A stretch of 34,409 bases of DNA from JBGTLA01 sp041744375. Lineage in GTDB: Bacteria > Actinomycetota > Acidimicrobiia > Spongiisociales > ZC4RG35. The stretch spans positions 1 to 34,409 of the forward strand of contig JBGTLA010000070.1 in assembly GCA_041744375.1 (NCBI GenBank), written 5' to 3'. A program made the position numbers and the translations under genes. A model generated the notes under the pieces. That model was not told the origin of the DNA and made no database searches. It saw nothing but the letters and a program-made list of their open reading frames with translations. Shown here piece by piece: positions 15,355-23,034 of this stretch (position 1 is the stretch's first letter; each line of letters starts with the position of its first letter).

Positions 15355-16148
15355 TATCCACCTCGCGGGTCGACGTCCTCGGTGTCGAGGTGTCCGCCAT
15401 CGACATGGCGATGGCGCTGGACGAGATCAGCGGTTGGGTGGAGCATGACCGGCGTGAGTATGTCTGTGTCACCGGTGTCCACGGGGTGATGGAGTCGCGC
15501 AGAGATCCTGAGCTGAAGGAGATCCACAACCGGTCGGGCCTCACCACTCCTGACGGCATGCCAATGGTCTGGGCCGGGAGACACGCAGGTGCGAGCTGGA
15601 TGTCCCGGGTGTACGGCCCCGACCTCATGTTGGAGGTCTGCGGCCTGGCGGCACACCGAGGATGGTCCTCGTTCTTCTACGGAGGAGCAGAGGGCGTGCC
15701 TGAGGAGTTGGCCTCGAGACTCGTCGATAGGTTCCCGGGCCTCTCCGTCGCCGGCTGCTATTCACCGCCGTTCCGACCGTTGGAGGAGTCGGAGAAGTCG
15801 GCAATCGCCGACATGATCAACTCTGTCGGTCCCACCTTCGTGTGGGTGGGCCTGAGCACACCCAAACAAGAGCGGTGGATGGCCGAGTTTCGCCATCTCC
15901 TCGATGCCCCCGTGATGTTCGGCGTAGGCGCCGCCTTCGATATCCATGCCGGCAAGCTGGCGCAGGCCCCCCGCTGGATGCAGCGGTCCGGATTGGAGTG
16001 GGCCTATCGTCTGTGGAGGGAGCCCCGGCGCTTGTGGCGTCGCTATCTTGTCAACAATCCGACCTTTGTGTGGTCCATGCTCCGACGTCCTCCTCGCTTG
16101 GTCATCGAACCTGTCGCCGGTGGCAATCCGCACCAGAAGTCGGCATGA
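15321..16148 (+). CDS. WecG/TagA/CpsF-family glycosyltransferase (GT26)
   Basis: A 275-residue enzyme of the family that transfers a second sugar (ManNAc or a uronic acid derivative) onto an undecaprenyl-linked sugar. Seen: VTGVHGVMESRRD, the TTPDGMPMVW acceptor/base motif (about 73-82), a GGAEGV phosphate-binding loop, FVWVGLSTPKQERWM and the final basic, membrane-associating tail (LEWAYRLWREPRRLWRRY). ATG 15321 lies inside the end of the epimerase gene and has GGAGGAG 8-10 nt upstream; a GTG at 15351 in a GTGA overlap is the alternative. The priming phosphoglycosyltransferase it would follow is not encoded in the window. Confidence 0.88.
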   Translation: MDREAGPEHGVISTSRVDVLGVEVSAIDMAMALDEISGWVEHDRREYVCVTGVHGVMESRRDPELKEIHNRSGLTTPDGMPMVWAGRHAGASWMSRVYGPDLMLEVCGLAAHRGWSSFFYGGAEGVPEELASRLVDRFPGLSVAGCYSPPFRPLEESEKSAIADMINSVGPTFVWVGLSTPKQERWMAEFRHLLDAPVMFGVGAAFDIHAGKLAQAPRWMQRSGLEWAYRLWREPRRLWRRYLVNNPTFVWSMLRRPPRLVIEPVAGGNPHQKSA

Positions 16149-16200
16149 ACAAAACATCGGGGCGGGGGTGCCATGTCGACCGCTACTCCGGGGGCATCTC

Positions 16201-17475
16201 GTGACAACACTCTTCGCTCCCCGTGAACCACAGGTGTCGCTCGTGGATGGCCGGCGGCTGGACGGGCCCCATCCTCTGGACCGTTCGGCTGTACTCCTCG
16301 CCTTCTTGGCCTTTCCTGCGGCACTTCTTCCCAATATCACCTCGGTGAGTCCCGGTGGTGTCGGATGGGGACTGGCGTTGTTCGTTGGTGCGCTTGGCTT
16401 CCTCATGATTCCGTTGCCGGAGAGCGCGGCGCGTACGCTGGCACTGTTTCTGGCTTTCATGACCTTCGGGCTTGCCAGCCTGGCCTGGACTCTCGAGTTC
16501 GGAAAGGGCCTTCAGGTGCTCGCCCAGTTCGCCGCGGTGGGCGTGGCCTATGTAGCAGGTTGGCGGGCCGCGGCCGCCGATGCCATGTTCGTCAAGCACC
16601 TGAGCAGGTTGGCGACCTGGCTGATCCCCACCTCACTCATCGTTTTCGTGAACGCCGCCTTCGACGGAGCCTCGAGGTTCGGGTGGGTGAGGGGAGGGAA
16701 CACGGCGCGGCCGATGGTGATGATGCTCGCCTTGTTGTTCCTGCTCAGCACGTTGGGTCGATCCCGTCGCTACACCCTGACCGTCTTCTCGATCGTGGCA
16801 CTCATCACCATCGCTTCCGGAGGACGAATGGGAACCGCCGTACTGGGTGTCATGCTGCTCCTGACTCCGGCGCTACGGGCAGGCGTGAGGGCGCGCGCCG
16901 CACTCTTGGTCGCCGGGCTGATAATCCTTTCGGTCCTCATCCAGTTCGACTCGGTGCAGGAACGTCTCTTTGTCGGCCGGGAGACCGGTGAGCTGACCGA
17001 CATCGTTGCGTTGGAGAACAACTTCAACACTGCCGGCCGGTCGCAGAACTGGCCACGCGTGATCGAGGTGTGCTCGCCGCAACCGGTCATCGGTCACGGC
17101 GCGGGCTCTGCGGGCGTTCTCACCAGCGAGGCCACGTTCGGAAGAACCCCGCATCCGCACAACGACTTCCTGCGCACGTTCTGTGAGTTCGGAATCTTGG
17201 GCAGTGCCCTGTTCTGGTCGTTCTTCCTGGTCGTGGCGGCGCGGGGGATCCGACTCTTCAGCCATCGCAACGCCTCGGGCCTGGAGGCCGAGGTCGGCGC
17301 CATGGGAGCCCTGGCCGTGGTTGCTCTTCTCATGTTCGCCACCACCGACAACGTGATCATCTACACGGCGACTTTCATGGCTGCGGCGGGCGTCATTTGG
17401 GGGGTTGCCGATCGCACCCTGCACGAGGTCCGGCATCGCCAACCCCTGGCCGTCGGGTCAGAGGAGGTCCTATGA
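16201..17475 (+). CDS. O-antigen polymerase/ligase-like membrane protein (Wzy type)
   Basis: A 424-residue polytopic membrane protein with about ten hydrophobic segments and a longer extracytoplasmic loop. Its NTAGRSQNWPRVI, IGHGAGSAG and PHNDFLRTFCEFGILG segments match the O-antigen ligase/Wzy domain, where the loop His and Arg act in glycan polymerisation. It would polymerise undecaprenyl-linked repeat units on the outer face of the membrane. GTG 16201 is preceded by GGGGG at 16190-16194; upstream in-frame starts lie inside the GT26 gene and lack a membrane segment. It overlaps the first sulfotransferase by ATGA, so polymerisation and sulfation are likely co-expressed. Confidence 0.82.
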   Translation: MTTLFAPREPQVSLVDGRRLDGPHPLDRSAVLLAFLAFPAALLPNITSVSPGGVGWGLALFVGALGFLMIPLPESAARTLALFLAFMTFGLASLAWTLEFGKGLQVLAQFAAVGVAYVAGWRAAAADAMFVKHLSRLATWLIPTSLIVFVNAAFDGASRFGWVRGGNTARPMVMMLALLFLLSTLGRSRRYTLTVFSIVALITIASGGRMGTAVLGVMLLLTPALRAGVRARAALLVAGLIILSVLIQFDSVQERLFVGRETGELTDIVALENNFNTAGRSQNWPRVIEVCSPQPVIGHGAGSAGVLTSEATFGRTPHPHNDFLRTFCEFGILGSALFWSFFLVVAARGIRLFSHRNASGLEAEVGAMGALAVVALLMFATTDNVIIYTATFMAAAGVIWGVADRTLHEVRHRQPLAVGSEEVL

Positions 17476-18317
17476 CCCCGAGTGCGACGTCCCTCGGTCG
17501 GGTGTGGTGGGACGCCCGCAGGTTTGGTATCACACCTGCAAAGATCCGGTCTCGTCTCTTCGATCACGATGCCCCGGTGGTGGTGTCGAACAGCCTTCCC
17601 AAGGCGGGTACGCATCTACTCGAGCGGGCCTTGTGCCTGCACCCTCGGCTCTATCGCCCGATTCGCCGTACCCTCCACGATCGGCGCGTCCCGGTCATGG
17701 GAGACCTGGTCGATGTCGTCCCGCGATTGGCCCCTGGACACGTGCTCGTGACGCACTTGTCGTACAACGAGCAACGTGTCGCAGCCGTCCGAGGGGAGCG
17801 GGTCAAGTCGCTGTTCCTGATCAGGGATCCGCGTGACATCGTGGTATCCCAGGCCCATTTCGTGAGCGGACGTCCGGCTCACCCCCATCATGCCACCTTG
17901 GCCGGCATCGAGGACCACCAAGGGCGATTGCGGCGTGTCATCCTCGGCGACCCGGAACGATCGATGCCGTCGATTCGCCAGCGGTTGCAGTCGTATGCTG
18001 GTTGGCTCGCCAGCGAGGCGCTGGTGGTCCGGTACGAGGACCTGGTGGGGGTCTTTGGTGGGGGTGATGCCGATGTGCAGCGATCGACGTTACGCCGGGT
18101 CTTCGAGCATCTCGGCCTCGAGCTGGCGGACGACGACGTGGCCAACCTGGCGCAGGCGACGTTCTCGGGTAACAGCCCCACGTTCCGCAAGGGCCGTCTC
18201 GGGCAGTGGCAAGAGCAGTTCGATACCGAGACGGTGGCCGTGTTCGAGGAAGAGGTGGGCGATCTCATTGCCGCCTACGGATACGGAGCGCACGTACCCC
18301 CGAGCCAAGACATTTGA
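17472..18317 (+). CDS. PAPS-dependent sulfotransferase 1
   Basis: A 281-residue sulfotransferase-fold protein that should transfer sulfate from PAPS to a hydroxyl or amine on sugar or lipid. The 5'-phosphosulfate loop is SNSLPKAGTHLLER (about 39-52) and the 3'-phosphate site is FLIRDPRDIVVSQ (about 115-127). The C-terminal FRKGRLGQWQEQF matches the RKGxxGxW motif that closes over PAPS. ATG 17472 overlaps the polymerase stop (ATGA) with GAGGAGG upstream. No signal peptide, so it probably acts in the cytoplasm on lipid-linked repeat units before export. Immediately followed by a second, clearly diverged sulfotransferase. Confidence 0.87.
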   Translation: MTPSATSLGRVWWDARRFGITPAKIRSRLFDHDAPVVVSNSLPKAGTHLLERALCLHPRLYRPIRRTLHDRRVPVMGDLVDVVPRLAPGHVLVTHLSYNEQRVAAVRGERVKSLFLIRDPRDIVVSQAHFVSGRPAHPHHATLAGIEDHQGRLRRVILGDPERSMPSIRQRLQSYAGWLASEALVVRYEDLVGVFGGGDADVQRSTLRRVFEHLGLELADDDVANLAQATFSGNSPTFRKGRLGQWQEQFDTETVAVFEEEVGDLIAAYGYGAHVPPSQDI

Positions 18318-18330
18318 ACGAGGAGATTCT

Positions 18331-19191
18331 GTGGCCCTTTCCAAGACTTTGTCGAAGATCCGATTGCGGGCGCGCGACGCTCTCCACGGTGGCCGGGTGG
18401 CACTGACCCACGCCGTGGTCGACTCGCCGAGCGACAACGTGGTCCATTGCTGCCTTCACAAGTCGGGTAGCCAATGGATTCGTCGCCTCGCCAAGGATGC
18501 GCGCGTCTTCAAATACTCGGGATTGAGAGACCACCACTACCAATCCTCCATGGCCGGAGGACACGACCCGCGTCCGGTCAACCAGAGAACATTCGACCAG
18601 CCGTTTCCGGTCCGCACCTTCGTGACCCCGCTGTACATCGATTACCGCAACTATGTCGACATCCCCAAACCCGACAGCACGCGCGCCTTTTTCGTGACGC
18701 GCGATCCACGCGACATCGTCGTGTCCTGGTACTTCTCTTCCAAGCTGTCGCACCGACTGATGGGCGACCTATCGGACGTCCGCGGCACCCTGTCCGATCT
18801 CGACCAGACCAGTGGGCTTCGTTACTCCATTCGGCATCTAGCCGATTTCGGGGTCTTCGACGCTCAGCGTTCGTGGCTCGAGTCGGACGGCGATCCCACC
18901 GTCGTCGTCGTTCGCTTCGAGGATCTCATCGGGGACCGGTCGATCGAGGCCTTCCGTTCGCTGTTCGATCACTGTCGGATCGCCATCCCCGACCGAGAGT
19001 TGGTGGAACTTTTGGAGACTCACTCCTTCGAGAGACTCAGCGGTCGTCCCCAGGGCGAGGAGGATCCGCACACCCATTTTCGCAAGGGGGTGGCGGGAGA
19101 TTGGCGCAATCACTTCGACGAATCCGTGCGCAGGGAGTTCGACGAGGTCACCGGTGACCTCATCGACGCTCTTGGGTATCAGCCGGCCTGA
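18331..19191 (+). CDS. PAPS-dependent sulfotransferase 2
   Basis: A 286-residue sulfotransferase. The 5'-phosphosulfate loop is CLHKSGSQWIRRL (about 41-53), the 3'-phosphate motif is FFVTRDPRDIVVSW (about 119-132), and the C-terminal FRKGVAGDWRNHF gives the RKGxxGxW motif. GTG 18331 follows the first sulfotransferase by 13 nt with AGGAG at 18321-18325. It shares motifs but little other sequence with its neighbour, so the pair probably sulfates two different positions or acceptors rather than being a recent duplication. It is the last gene of the plus-strand run and faces the minus-strand SGNH genes 47 nt away. Confidence 0.87.
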   Translation: MALSKTLSKIRLRARDALHGGRVALTHAVVDSPSDNVVHCCLHKSGSQWIRRLAKDARVFKYSGLRDHHYQSSMAGGHDPRPVNQRTFDQPFPVRTFVTPLYIDYRNYVDIPKPDSTRAFFVTRDPRDIVVSWYFSSKLSHRLMGDLSDVRGTLSDLDQTSGLRYSIRHLADFGVFDAQRSWLESDGDPTVVVVRFEDLIGDRSIEAFRSLFDHCRIAIPDRELVELLETHSFERLSGRPQGEEDPHTHFRKGVAGDWRNHFDESVRREFDEVTGDLIDALGYQPA

Positions 19192-19238
19192 CGCCACGGC
19201 GTCCCCACGTCGCAACGATGACATGGGGGTTGGGATGG

Positions 19239-19937
19239 TCACGGTCCTTCTTCGAGGATTTCGAAGAAGGCGATCAGCTGCTCACCCTGAAGAGCCTGGC
19301 CCCGACGATCGGCGTGACAGTTGTCGCGCAGGTCGTCAGTGGAGAGAGGGTCGAGTGCCGGGCCCCGCATGACTCTGGGGTCGTCCACCAGTTGGTCGGC
19401 GATGGTTTGCATCTGGGCAGGACCGTCATATCCGGCGATAGGGCACAGGTGGCCCGTGGAATAGCCGGGTTGCGCCGACACATAGACGGGAACTCCCGGG
19501 GCGAGGAGCGAGAGTCGCTCCAACACTTTCAAGGCGCCGTCGAGAGTGTCGTCGGGTCCTTGTCCGGCGCACAGCTGCCACCAGATGGCGGCCGTCTCCG
19601 GGCGCGCCTCCAGCATTGCCGAGAAGTCAGCCCAGTAGTCGTTGGCTGGATCTGGGTCCGCCCAGGCAGAAATGGTGCCGAGGCCGTAAGCCAGGTCGTC
19701 GGGCGCCCACAGGCGACTTCCCTCGAGCCGGCGATAGCCTCGCACGGCATCGAGCGTGACGGAGCATCCCACATAGCCGATGGGTGCCTGAGCGGCCGCA
19801 TCTTTGCTTCCATCGTTCAAGTCGGCCGTCGTCGGAGGAGAGACGGTGGAAGATGATGAGCCGGGCAGTTCGCCGCAGGCCGGGAGGATCAGCAATGTCA
19901 GGAGCCCCGCCAGGAGCATTCCCGGAGGTGATCTCAT
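19239..19937 (-). CDS. Exported SGNH-like lipoprotein (paralogue of 5229-5966)
   Basis: A 232-residue protein with a lipoprotein signal: MRSPPGMLLAGLLTLLIL followed by the lipobox LPAC at about 22. The mature part shows VGCSVT (nucleophile-like Ser), AIWWQLC, VYVSAQPGYSTGHLC, and RDNCHADRRG (D-x-x-H). It aligns over its whole mature length with the lipoprotein at 5229-5966. It is predicted to be a surface esterase or acyltransferase. ATG 19937 overlaps the stop of the upstream SLH-SGNH gene (ATGA); the open frame extends much further upstream but that part is antiframe to the SLH gene. With the SLH-SGNH protein it forms an envelope hydrolase pair downstream of the second alpha/beta hydrolase pair. 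Confidence 0.75.
   Translation of the reverse strand: MRSPPGMLLAGLLTLLILPACGELPGSSSSTVSPPTTADLNDGSKDAAAQAPIGYVGCSVTLDAVRGYRRLEGSRLWAPDDLAYGLGTISAWADPDPANDYWADFSAMLEARPETAAIWWQLCAGQGPDDTLDGALKVLERLSLLAPGVPVYVSAQPGYSTGHLCPIAGYDGPAQMQTIADQLVDDPRVMRGPALDPLSTDDLRDNCHADRRGQALQGEQLIAFFEILEEGP
19246..19270. terminator. Perfect 10-bp inverted repeat at the convergent gene ends
   Basis: CCTTCTTCGA (19246-19255), a 5-base loop and TCGAAGAAGG (19261-19270) form a perfect hairpin. It lies about 55 nt past the second sulfotransferase stop and inside the last codons of the convergent lipoprotein gene. It could act as a terminator for the plus-strand operon and influence the 3' end of the minus-strand message. 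There is no T-run, so Rho-independent termination would be weak. Confidence 0.4.
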
Positions 19938-21019
19938 TCCAGGAAATCGGCATAGAACGAGCCGAGATGCTCTCCCACGTGAACGGCGCCGTCGTCGGTG
20001 AGGTGACCCACCTCGTCCTCGTACTGTCCACAGTGGAGCACCTCGGGTGAGGCACCGGCCACCACGTCCGAGCGGCCTTCGGTGACCTCTCCGATGGCCT
20101 TGTCGATACTCGGATGGTTCTGGCTGGCCCTGATGGTCTCGCCGCCCCACGGGCAGGTGGCATGGCCCGGCCCGCCGACCACCGGCTGGAGGATGATTGT
20201 TTCGGCGCTCGGCACCCTGGTGGCGATGGTGGTGAGGATCTGCTCGATGGCCGAAACCCAGTCCGTTACCGATCGTTCTCCTCCCGTCACCGTGAAGAGG
20301 ACGACATCGGGGGCGGCGGAGCGCCTTTTGCAGGGAGACGCCATCGGGTTCGACCATCCGTCGAACCCCGGGTCGATCCATCGGTCGATTGCCCCTCCCC
20401 CCTGGATGAGCGCCTGCCAGCGATCGTCCCCGGCGAGCCGTTCGAATGGCTCGGCGGAAAACCATTGGTTGGTCTGGCTGAAGCCCACCACCTGGACACA
20501 GGTGGGATCGAGGGGCGAGAGCGGACCCGGACGCCGAGGGGGAGGTTGGGTTCCTCCATCGCCGCCGTCGAGCGCTCTCTTCAGGAACGAGGCCATTTGA
20601 CCGCGGGTGACGGGGTCGTCTGGGCAGTACTGGTTGTTGGTGGGTGGGTTGCATCCGAGGGTGATGCCGGCGGCGGCGGCGGCGTCGATGTCGGATTGGA
20701 ACACGGAGGCGGAGGTGTCGGTGAAGGGTGATTGGTTGGTGGGGGCGAGTGGGAGGGCCCGTACGAGGAAGGCTGCCATTTGACCGCGGGTGACGGGGTC
20801 GTCTGGGCAGTACTGGTTGTTGGTGGGTGGGTTGCATCCGAGGGTGATGCCGGCAACGGCAATCCAGTCGATGTCGGACTCGTGCACCGAGCCTTCGACG
20901 TCCTCGAAGGTGGCGGCAGCCGTGGCAGTGCCGGCTCCCAGAAAGATGAACGAACCGGCGAACAAGAGGATCGAGGTTACGTACGTGGCCGATCGAGAAC
21001 GCGGGATGCGGACACTCAT
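19934..21019 (-). CDS. Exported SLH protein with C-terminal SGNH-hydrolase-like domain
   Basis: A 361-residue protein: signal peptide at about 1-35 (ATA-AATF), two SLH repeats at about 37-160 (both LGCNPPTNNQYCP then VTRGQMA), a Pro/Arg linker, and a C-terminal SGNH-like domain (about 175-361). The latter has VVGFSQTNQW near its start and GHLTDDGAVHVGEHLG near its end, placing a Ser and an Asp/His pair in the usual order. The substrate is unknown; wall-polymer or polysaccharide esters are likely. ATG 21019 is preceded by AGGTGG; a GTG at 21058 is a less likely start. The two SLH repeats share an 80-nt stretch of identical DNA. It overlaps the SGNH lipoprotein gene by ATGA. Confidence 0.75.
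   Translation of the reverse strand: MSVRIPRSRSATYVTSILLFAGSFIFLGAGTATAAATFEDVEGSVHESDIDWIAVAGITLGCNPPTNNQYCPDDPVTRGQMAAFLVRALPLAPTNQSPFTDTSASVFQSDIDAAAAAGITLGCNPPTNNQYCPDDPVTRGQMASFLKRALDGGDGGTQPPPRRPGPLSPLDPTCVQVVGFSQTNQWFSAEPFERLAGDDRWQALIQGGGAIDRWIDPGFDGWSNPMASPCKRRSAAPDVVLFTVTGGERSVTDWVSAIEQILTTIATRVPSAETIILQPVVGGPGHATCPWGGETIRASQNHPSIDKAIGEVTEGRSDVVAGASPEVLHCGQYEDEVGHLTDDGAVHVGEHLGSFYADFLE
20592..20671 (-). repeat. First 80-nt copy of an exact direct repeat within the SLH-SGNH gene
   Basis: The 80 bases are identical to 20775-20854. Offset is 183 bp (61 codons), so the copy encodes the same SLH segment in frame. Exact identity at synonymous sites points to recent tandem duplication or gene conversion. 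Confidence 0.9.
20775..20854 (-). repeat. Second 80-nt copy of the exact direct repeat
   Basis: Identical to 20592-20671 and encodes the N-terminal SLH repeat of the same protein. The flanking bases differ, so the homogenised tract is limited to the SLH core. Confidence 0.9.
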
Positions 21020-21135
21020 GGGGAAACCACCTGATCGAGGGGATTTGGGGGATGACACGAACGAGCAGAGCCGATCGAATCAGGCAAGAGCATATACCCG
21101 AATCCATGAAAGGTCGATCTCGGTGGTTGCCGCCC

Positions 21136-22029
21136 TCAGCTAACGGGGGTGTGTTGGTTGGTCGCCCAAGCTGCGAGAAAGCCCTCAGTCATATCGATCG
21201 TGTAGCGCTGTGCCGCCAGCGTCCGTTCCCCGTGGAGCTCACCCTCCCACAGCTCCAATGTGACGAGACCGGGATGGGCGTCGATTGCGCGTCCGAGATG
21301 GTGTTGCAGCGCCGAGCCGAACTGCGGGAAGTGGTTGTCGGCCCGGCCGTGGAGCATGAGGACCGGAACGTTCCTGTGGAGGGCGCCTTCCAGCTGACGC
21401 ACGTAGCCCGGCGGCGCCCCAGCTGGACGGCTGGCCCCCCCGATCGACCCCACCGGCCGCTTGAACAGGCCGGTGAGCTGATCACGAAAGATTCGTACGT
21501 ACTTGGGCCACTTGGTGCGTAGACGGCGCCACACGTCCCTCGACAGGGCTCGACGGCCATGCCACAGCAGGTTCTCAGAGGCGCCCGGGTAGTCCTCGAC
21601 AGGAATACATGAGATGACCATGGCCGCCAGATCAGGCACCTCCGGGGCAGCTTCCAGCGCCATCCGGCCCCCGTAGCAGGTTCCGACGAGGACTATCCGG
21701 GAAGCTCCCCGTGCCCGCAGTGTGTCGACGGCGGCCAACACGTCGGGCGTGTGGGGGCTCAACAAGTCGAAGAAGCGCGTTTCGCCGGTGCTTTCTCCGA
21801 CCCCGGCGTAGTCGAAGCGCATCACATCGAATCCGTGGCCCGCCAGCCGGCGGGCGAGATCGACATACATTCGGTTGCGTTGAGTTGAGGGGATCCAACC
21901 TCCCCCCGAGAGGAGGAGCACTCCTACGCCCAGCGAGGCGCTCACAGGGGTGGTGTGGATGGCCAGGAGGTGGTTGTCGCCGGTCCTGAGCCACACTGGA
22001 GCCTCATCCCGGCTGGTGGCATGCCTCAT
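21136..22029 (-). CDS. Alpha/beta hydrolase with cysteine nucleophile (paralogue of 7127-8017)
   Basis: A 297-residue alpha/beta hydrolase. The elbow is V-G-T-C-Y-G-G with Cys118, HGRADNHFP carries the acid and ELHGE the His, so a Cys-Asp-His triad is present. LLSGGGWIPST, FDYAGVGEST and the block CIPVEDYPGAS match the 7127-8017 protein one for one. Its ATG overlaps the stop of the upstream nucleophile-less partner (ATGA), the same junction seen in the first pair. There is no ligase or ACP next to this copy; instead an SLH-SGNH protein and an SGNH lipoprotein follow 116 nt downstream. Predicted cytoplasmic thioesterase or acyltransferase. Confidence 0.8.
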   Translation of the reverse strand: MRHATSRDEAPVWLRTGDNHLLAIHTTPVSASLGVGVLLLSGGGWIPSTQRNRMYVDLARRLAGHGFDVMRFDYAGVGESTGETRFFDLLSPHTPDVLAAVDTLRARGASRIVLVGTCYGGRMALEAAPEVPDLAAMVISCIPVEDYPGASENLLWHGRRALSRDVWRRLRTKWPKYVRIFRDQLTGLFKRPVGSIGGASRPAGAPPGYVRQLEGALHRNVPVLMLHGRADNHFPQFGSALQHHLGRAIDAHPGLVTLELWEGELHGERTLAAQRYTIDMTEGFLAAWATNQHTPVS

Positions 22030-22868
22030 GTTTCGAACCTTTCACAGATCCACCGCACGGTAGTGCCGACGAGGTTGTCGTCCGGAAGGGCACCGGGCTG
22101 GATGAACCACCACGATTCGTCGGTACCGAGGGCAGCTATCTCGACTTGGGCTCCCCCTGCCCGCCACGCCTCGATGATGACCGAAGCAGCCGAAGGCGGC
22201 TTACCGGCGGTGGTGAGCCACAACACCCGCTCCACCTGGGCGGCTTCGCCCATCGTCAGCTGGGCGGCGCTGTCCTGCAAACGGTCGCTCACCGCAAACC
22301 CGAGCATCTCGGTGATGCTTCCGTTCGTTGGCGGCGCTGCACCTGGGGGGGATCCCATCGAAGCGACTCGATGAGCCCGCGACGCCTCCTTGATGTATCC
22401 GGCACCGGTGGTCGGTGGTTCCCACAGCACGAGTCGATCCGCCGGTTGTGCAGACGTGGCGGCAATCAAGGCACCCCACTTGATCCCCATGAGCGTGATC
22501 GGCAGTGACCCCGCCACGGTGAGCAGGTGTCGCCTCGCCGTCTGCAAGTCCTCGACCATGGATTCGACGGTGGCGTCGTGCTCGTCGGAATGACCGAATC
22601 CGCGATAGTCGAAGCGGATGACTGCCACGCCACGGGCTGCCAGCTGGCGAGCAGCGCCCACCTCGGCCCGGTAGGTGCGGATGCGGTCGGACAGCAGCGA
22701 CGGGGCCATCACGACGCCGGCCTTCGCCCCGACGGGGGGCTGGTGGACGACGGCGAAGAAGCGGGCTTCGCTTTCACCGATGAAACCGGCGGTCTCGGTG
22801 ATGCCCGACTGAACGTCGATGCGTTCGGCACTTGGGGTTTCCCCACCCAACTGGACGCCTCCTGGCAT
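22026..22868 (-). CDS. Alpha/beta-hydrolase-fold protein lacking the nucleophile (paralogue of 6264-7130)
   Basis: A 280-residue protein. The elbow reads M-G-I-K-W-G-A with Lys130 in place of the nucleophile, and no catalytic His is seen near the end (TDESWWFIQPGALP). FDYRGFGHSD, SLLSDRIRTYRAEV and WEPPTTGAGYIKEA match the 6264-7130 protein (Arg131 at the same elbow). Start choice: ATG 22868 gives the same N-terminal length as the paralogue; GGGAG is only two bases upstream, so the true start may differ. TATAGGCTAT about 25-30 nt upstream could be a -10 region. Likely a structural or regulatory partner of the Cys hydrolase encoded by the overlapping next gene. Confidence 0.7.
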   Translation of the reverse strand: MPGGVQLGGETPSAERIDVQSGITETAGFIGESEARFFAVVHQPPVGAKAGVVMAPSLLSDRIRTYRAEVGAARQLAARGVAVIRFDYRGFGHSDEHDATVESMVEDLQTARRHLLTVAGSLPITLMGIKWGALIAATSAQPADRLVLWEPPTTGAGYIKEASRAHRVASMGSPPGAAPPTNGSITEMLGFAVSDRLQDSAAQLTMGEAAQVERVLWLTTAGKPPSAASVIIEAWRAGGAQVEIAALGTDESWWFIQPGALPDDNLVGTTVRWICERFET

Positions 22869-23034
22869 GGCTCCCGAACGAGATAGCCTATAGCCAGGAA
22901 GACTTACGCACCATGGGTCACCCGACCGATGTGTGTTGAGAGGTCGGTGCATTACTCTGCTCGATCGTGTCATCCGAATGGGGTTTGTCCGATCGCGACT
23001 ATTGTCGGCGTTGGTTCCTCCCTGACTCGCGGTC
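22869..23034. promoter_or_regulatory. Divergent intergenic region between hydrolase pair and flippase
   Basis: This 166-nt gap must hold promoters for both directions. Minus strand: TATAGGCTAT lies just upstream of the hydrolase start. Plus strand: a TACTCT (22952-22957) fits the actinobacterial TAnnnT -10 pattern, but no good -35 is seen at the right distance. A similar TACTCTG occurs upstream of the Wzz/BY-kinase gene at 11308. Nothing else recognisable. Confidence 0.3.

Noticed and set aside
19239..21107. One long 622-residue minus-strand protein
   Set aside because: Only its last 232 residues look real (lipoprotein signal, SGNH motifs). The upstream part is Arg/His/Pro-rich out-of-frame reading of the SLH-SGNH gene.
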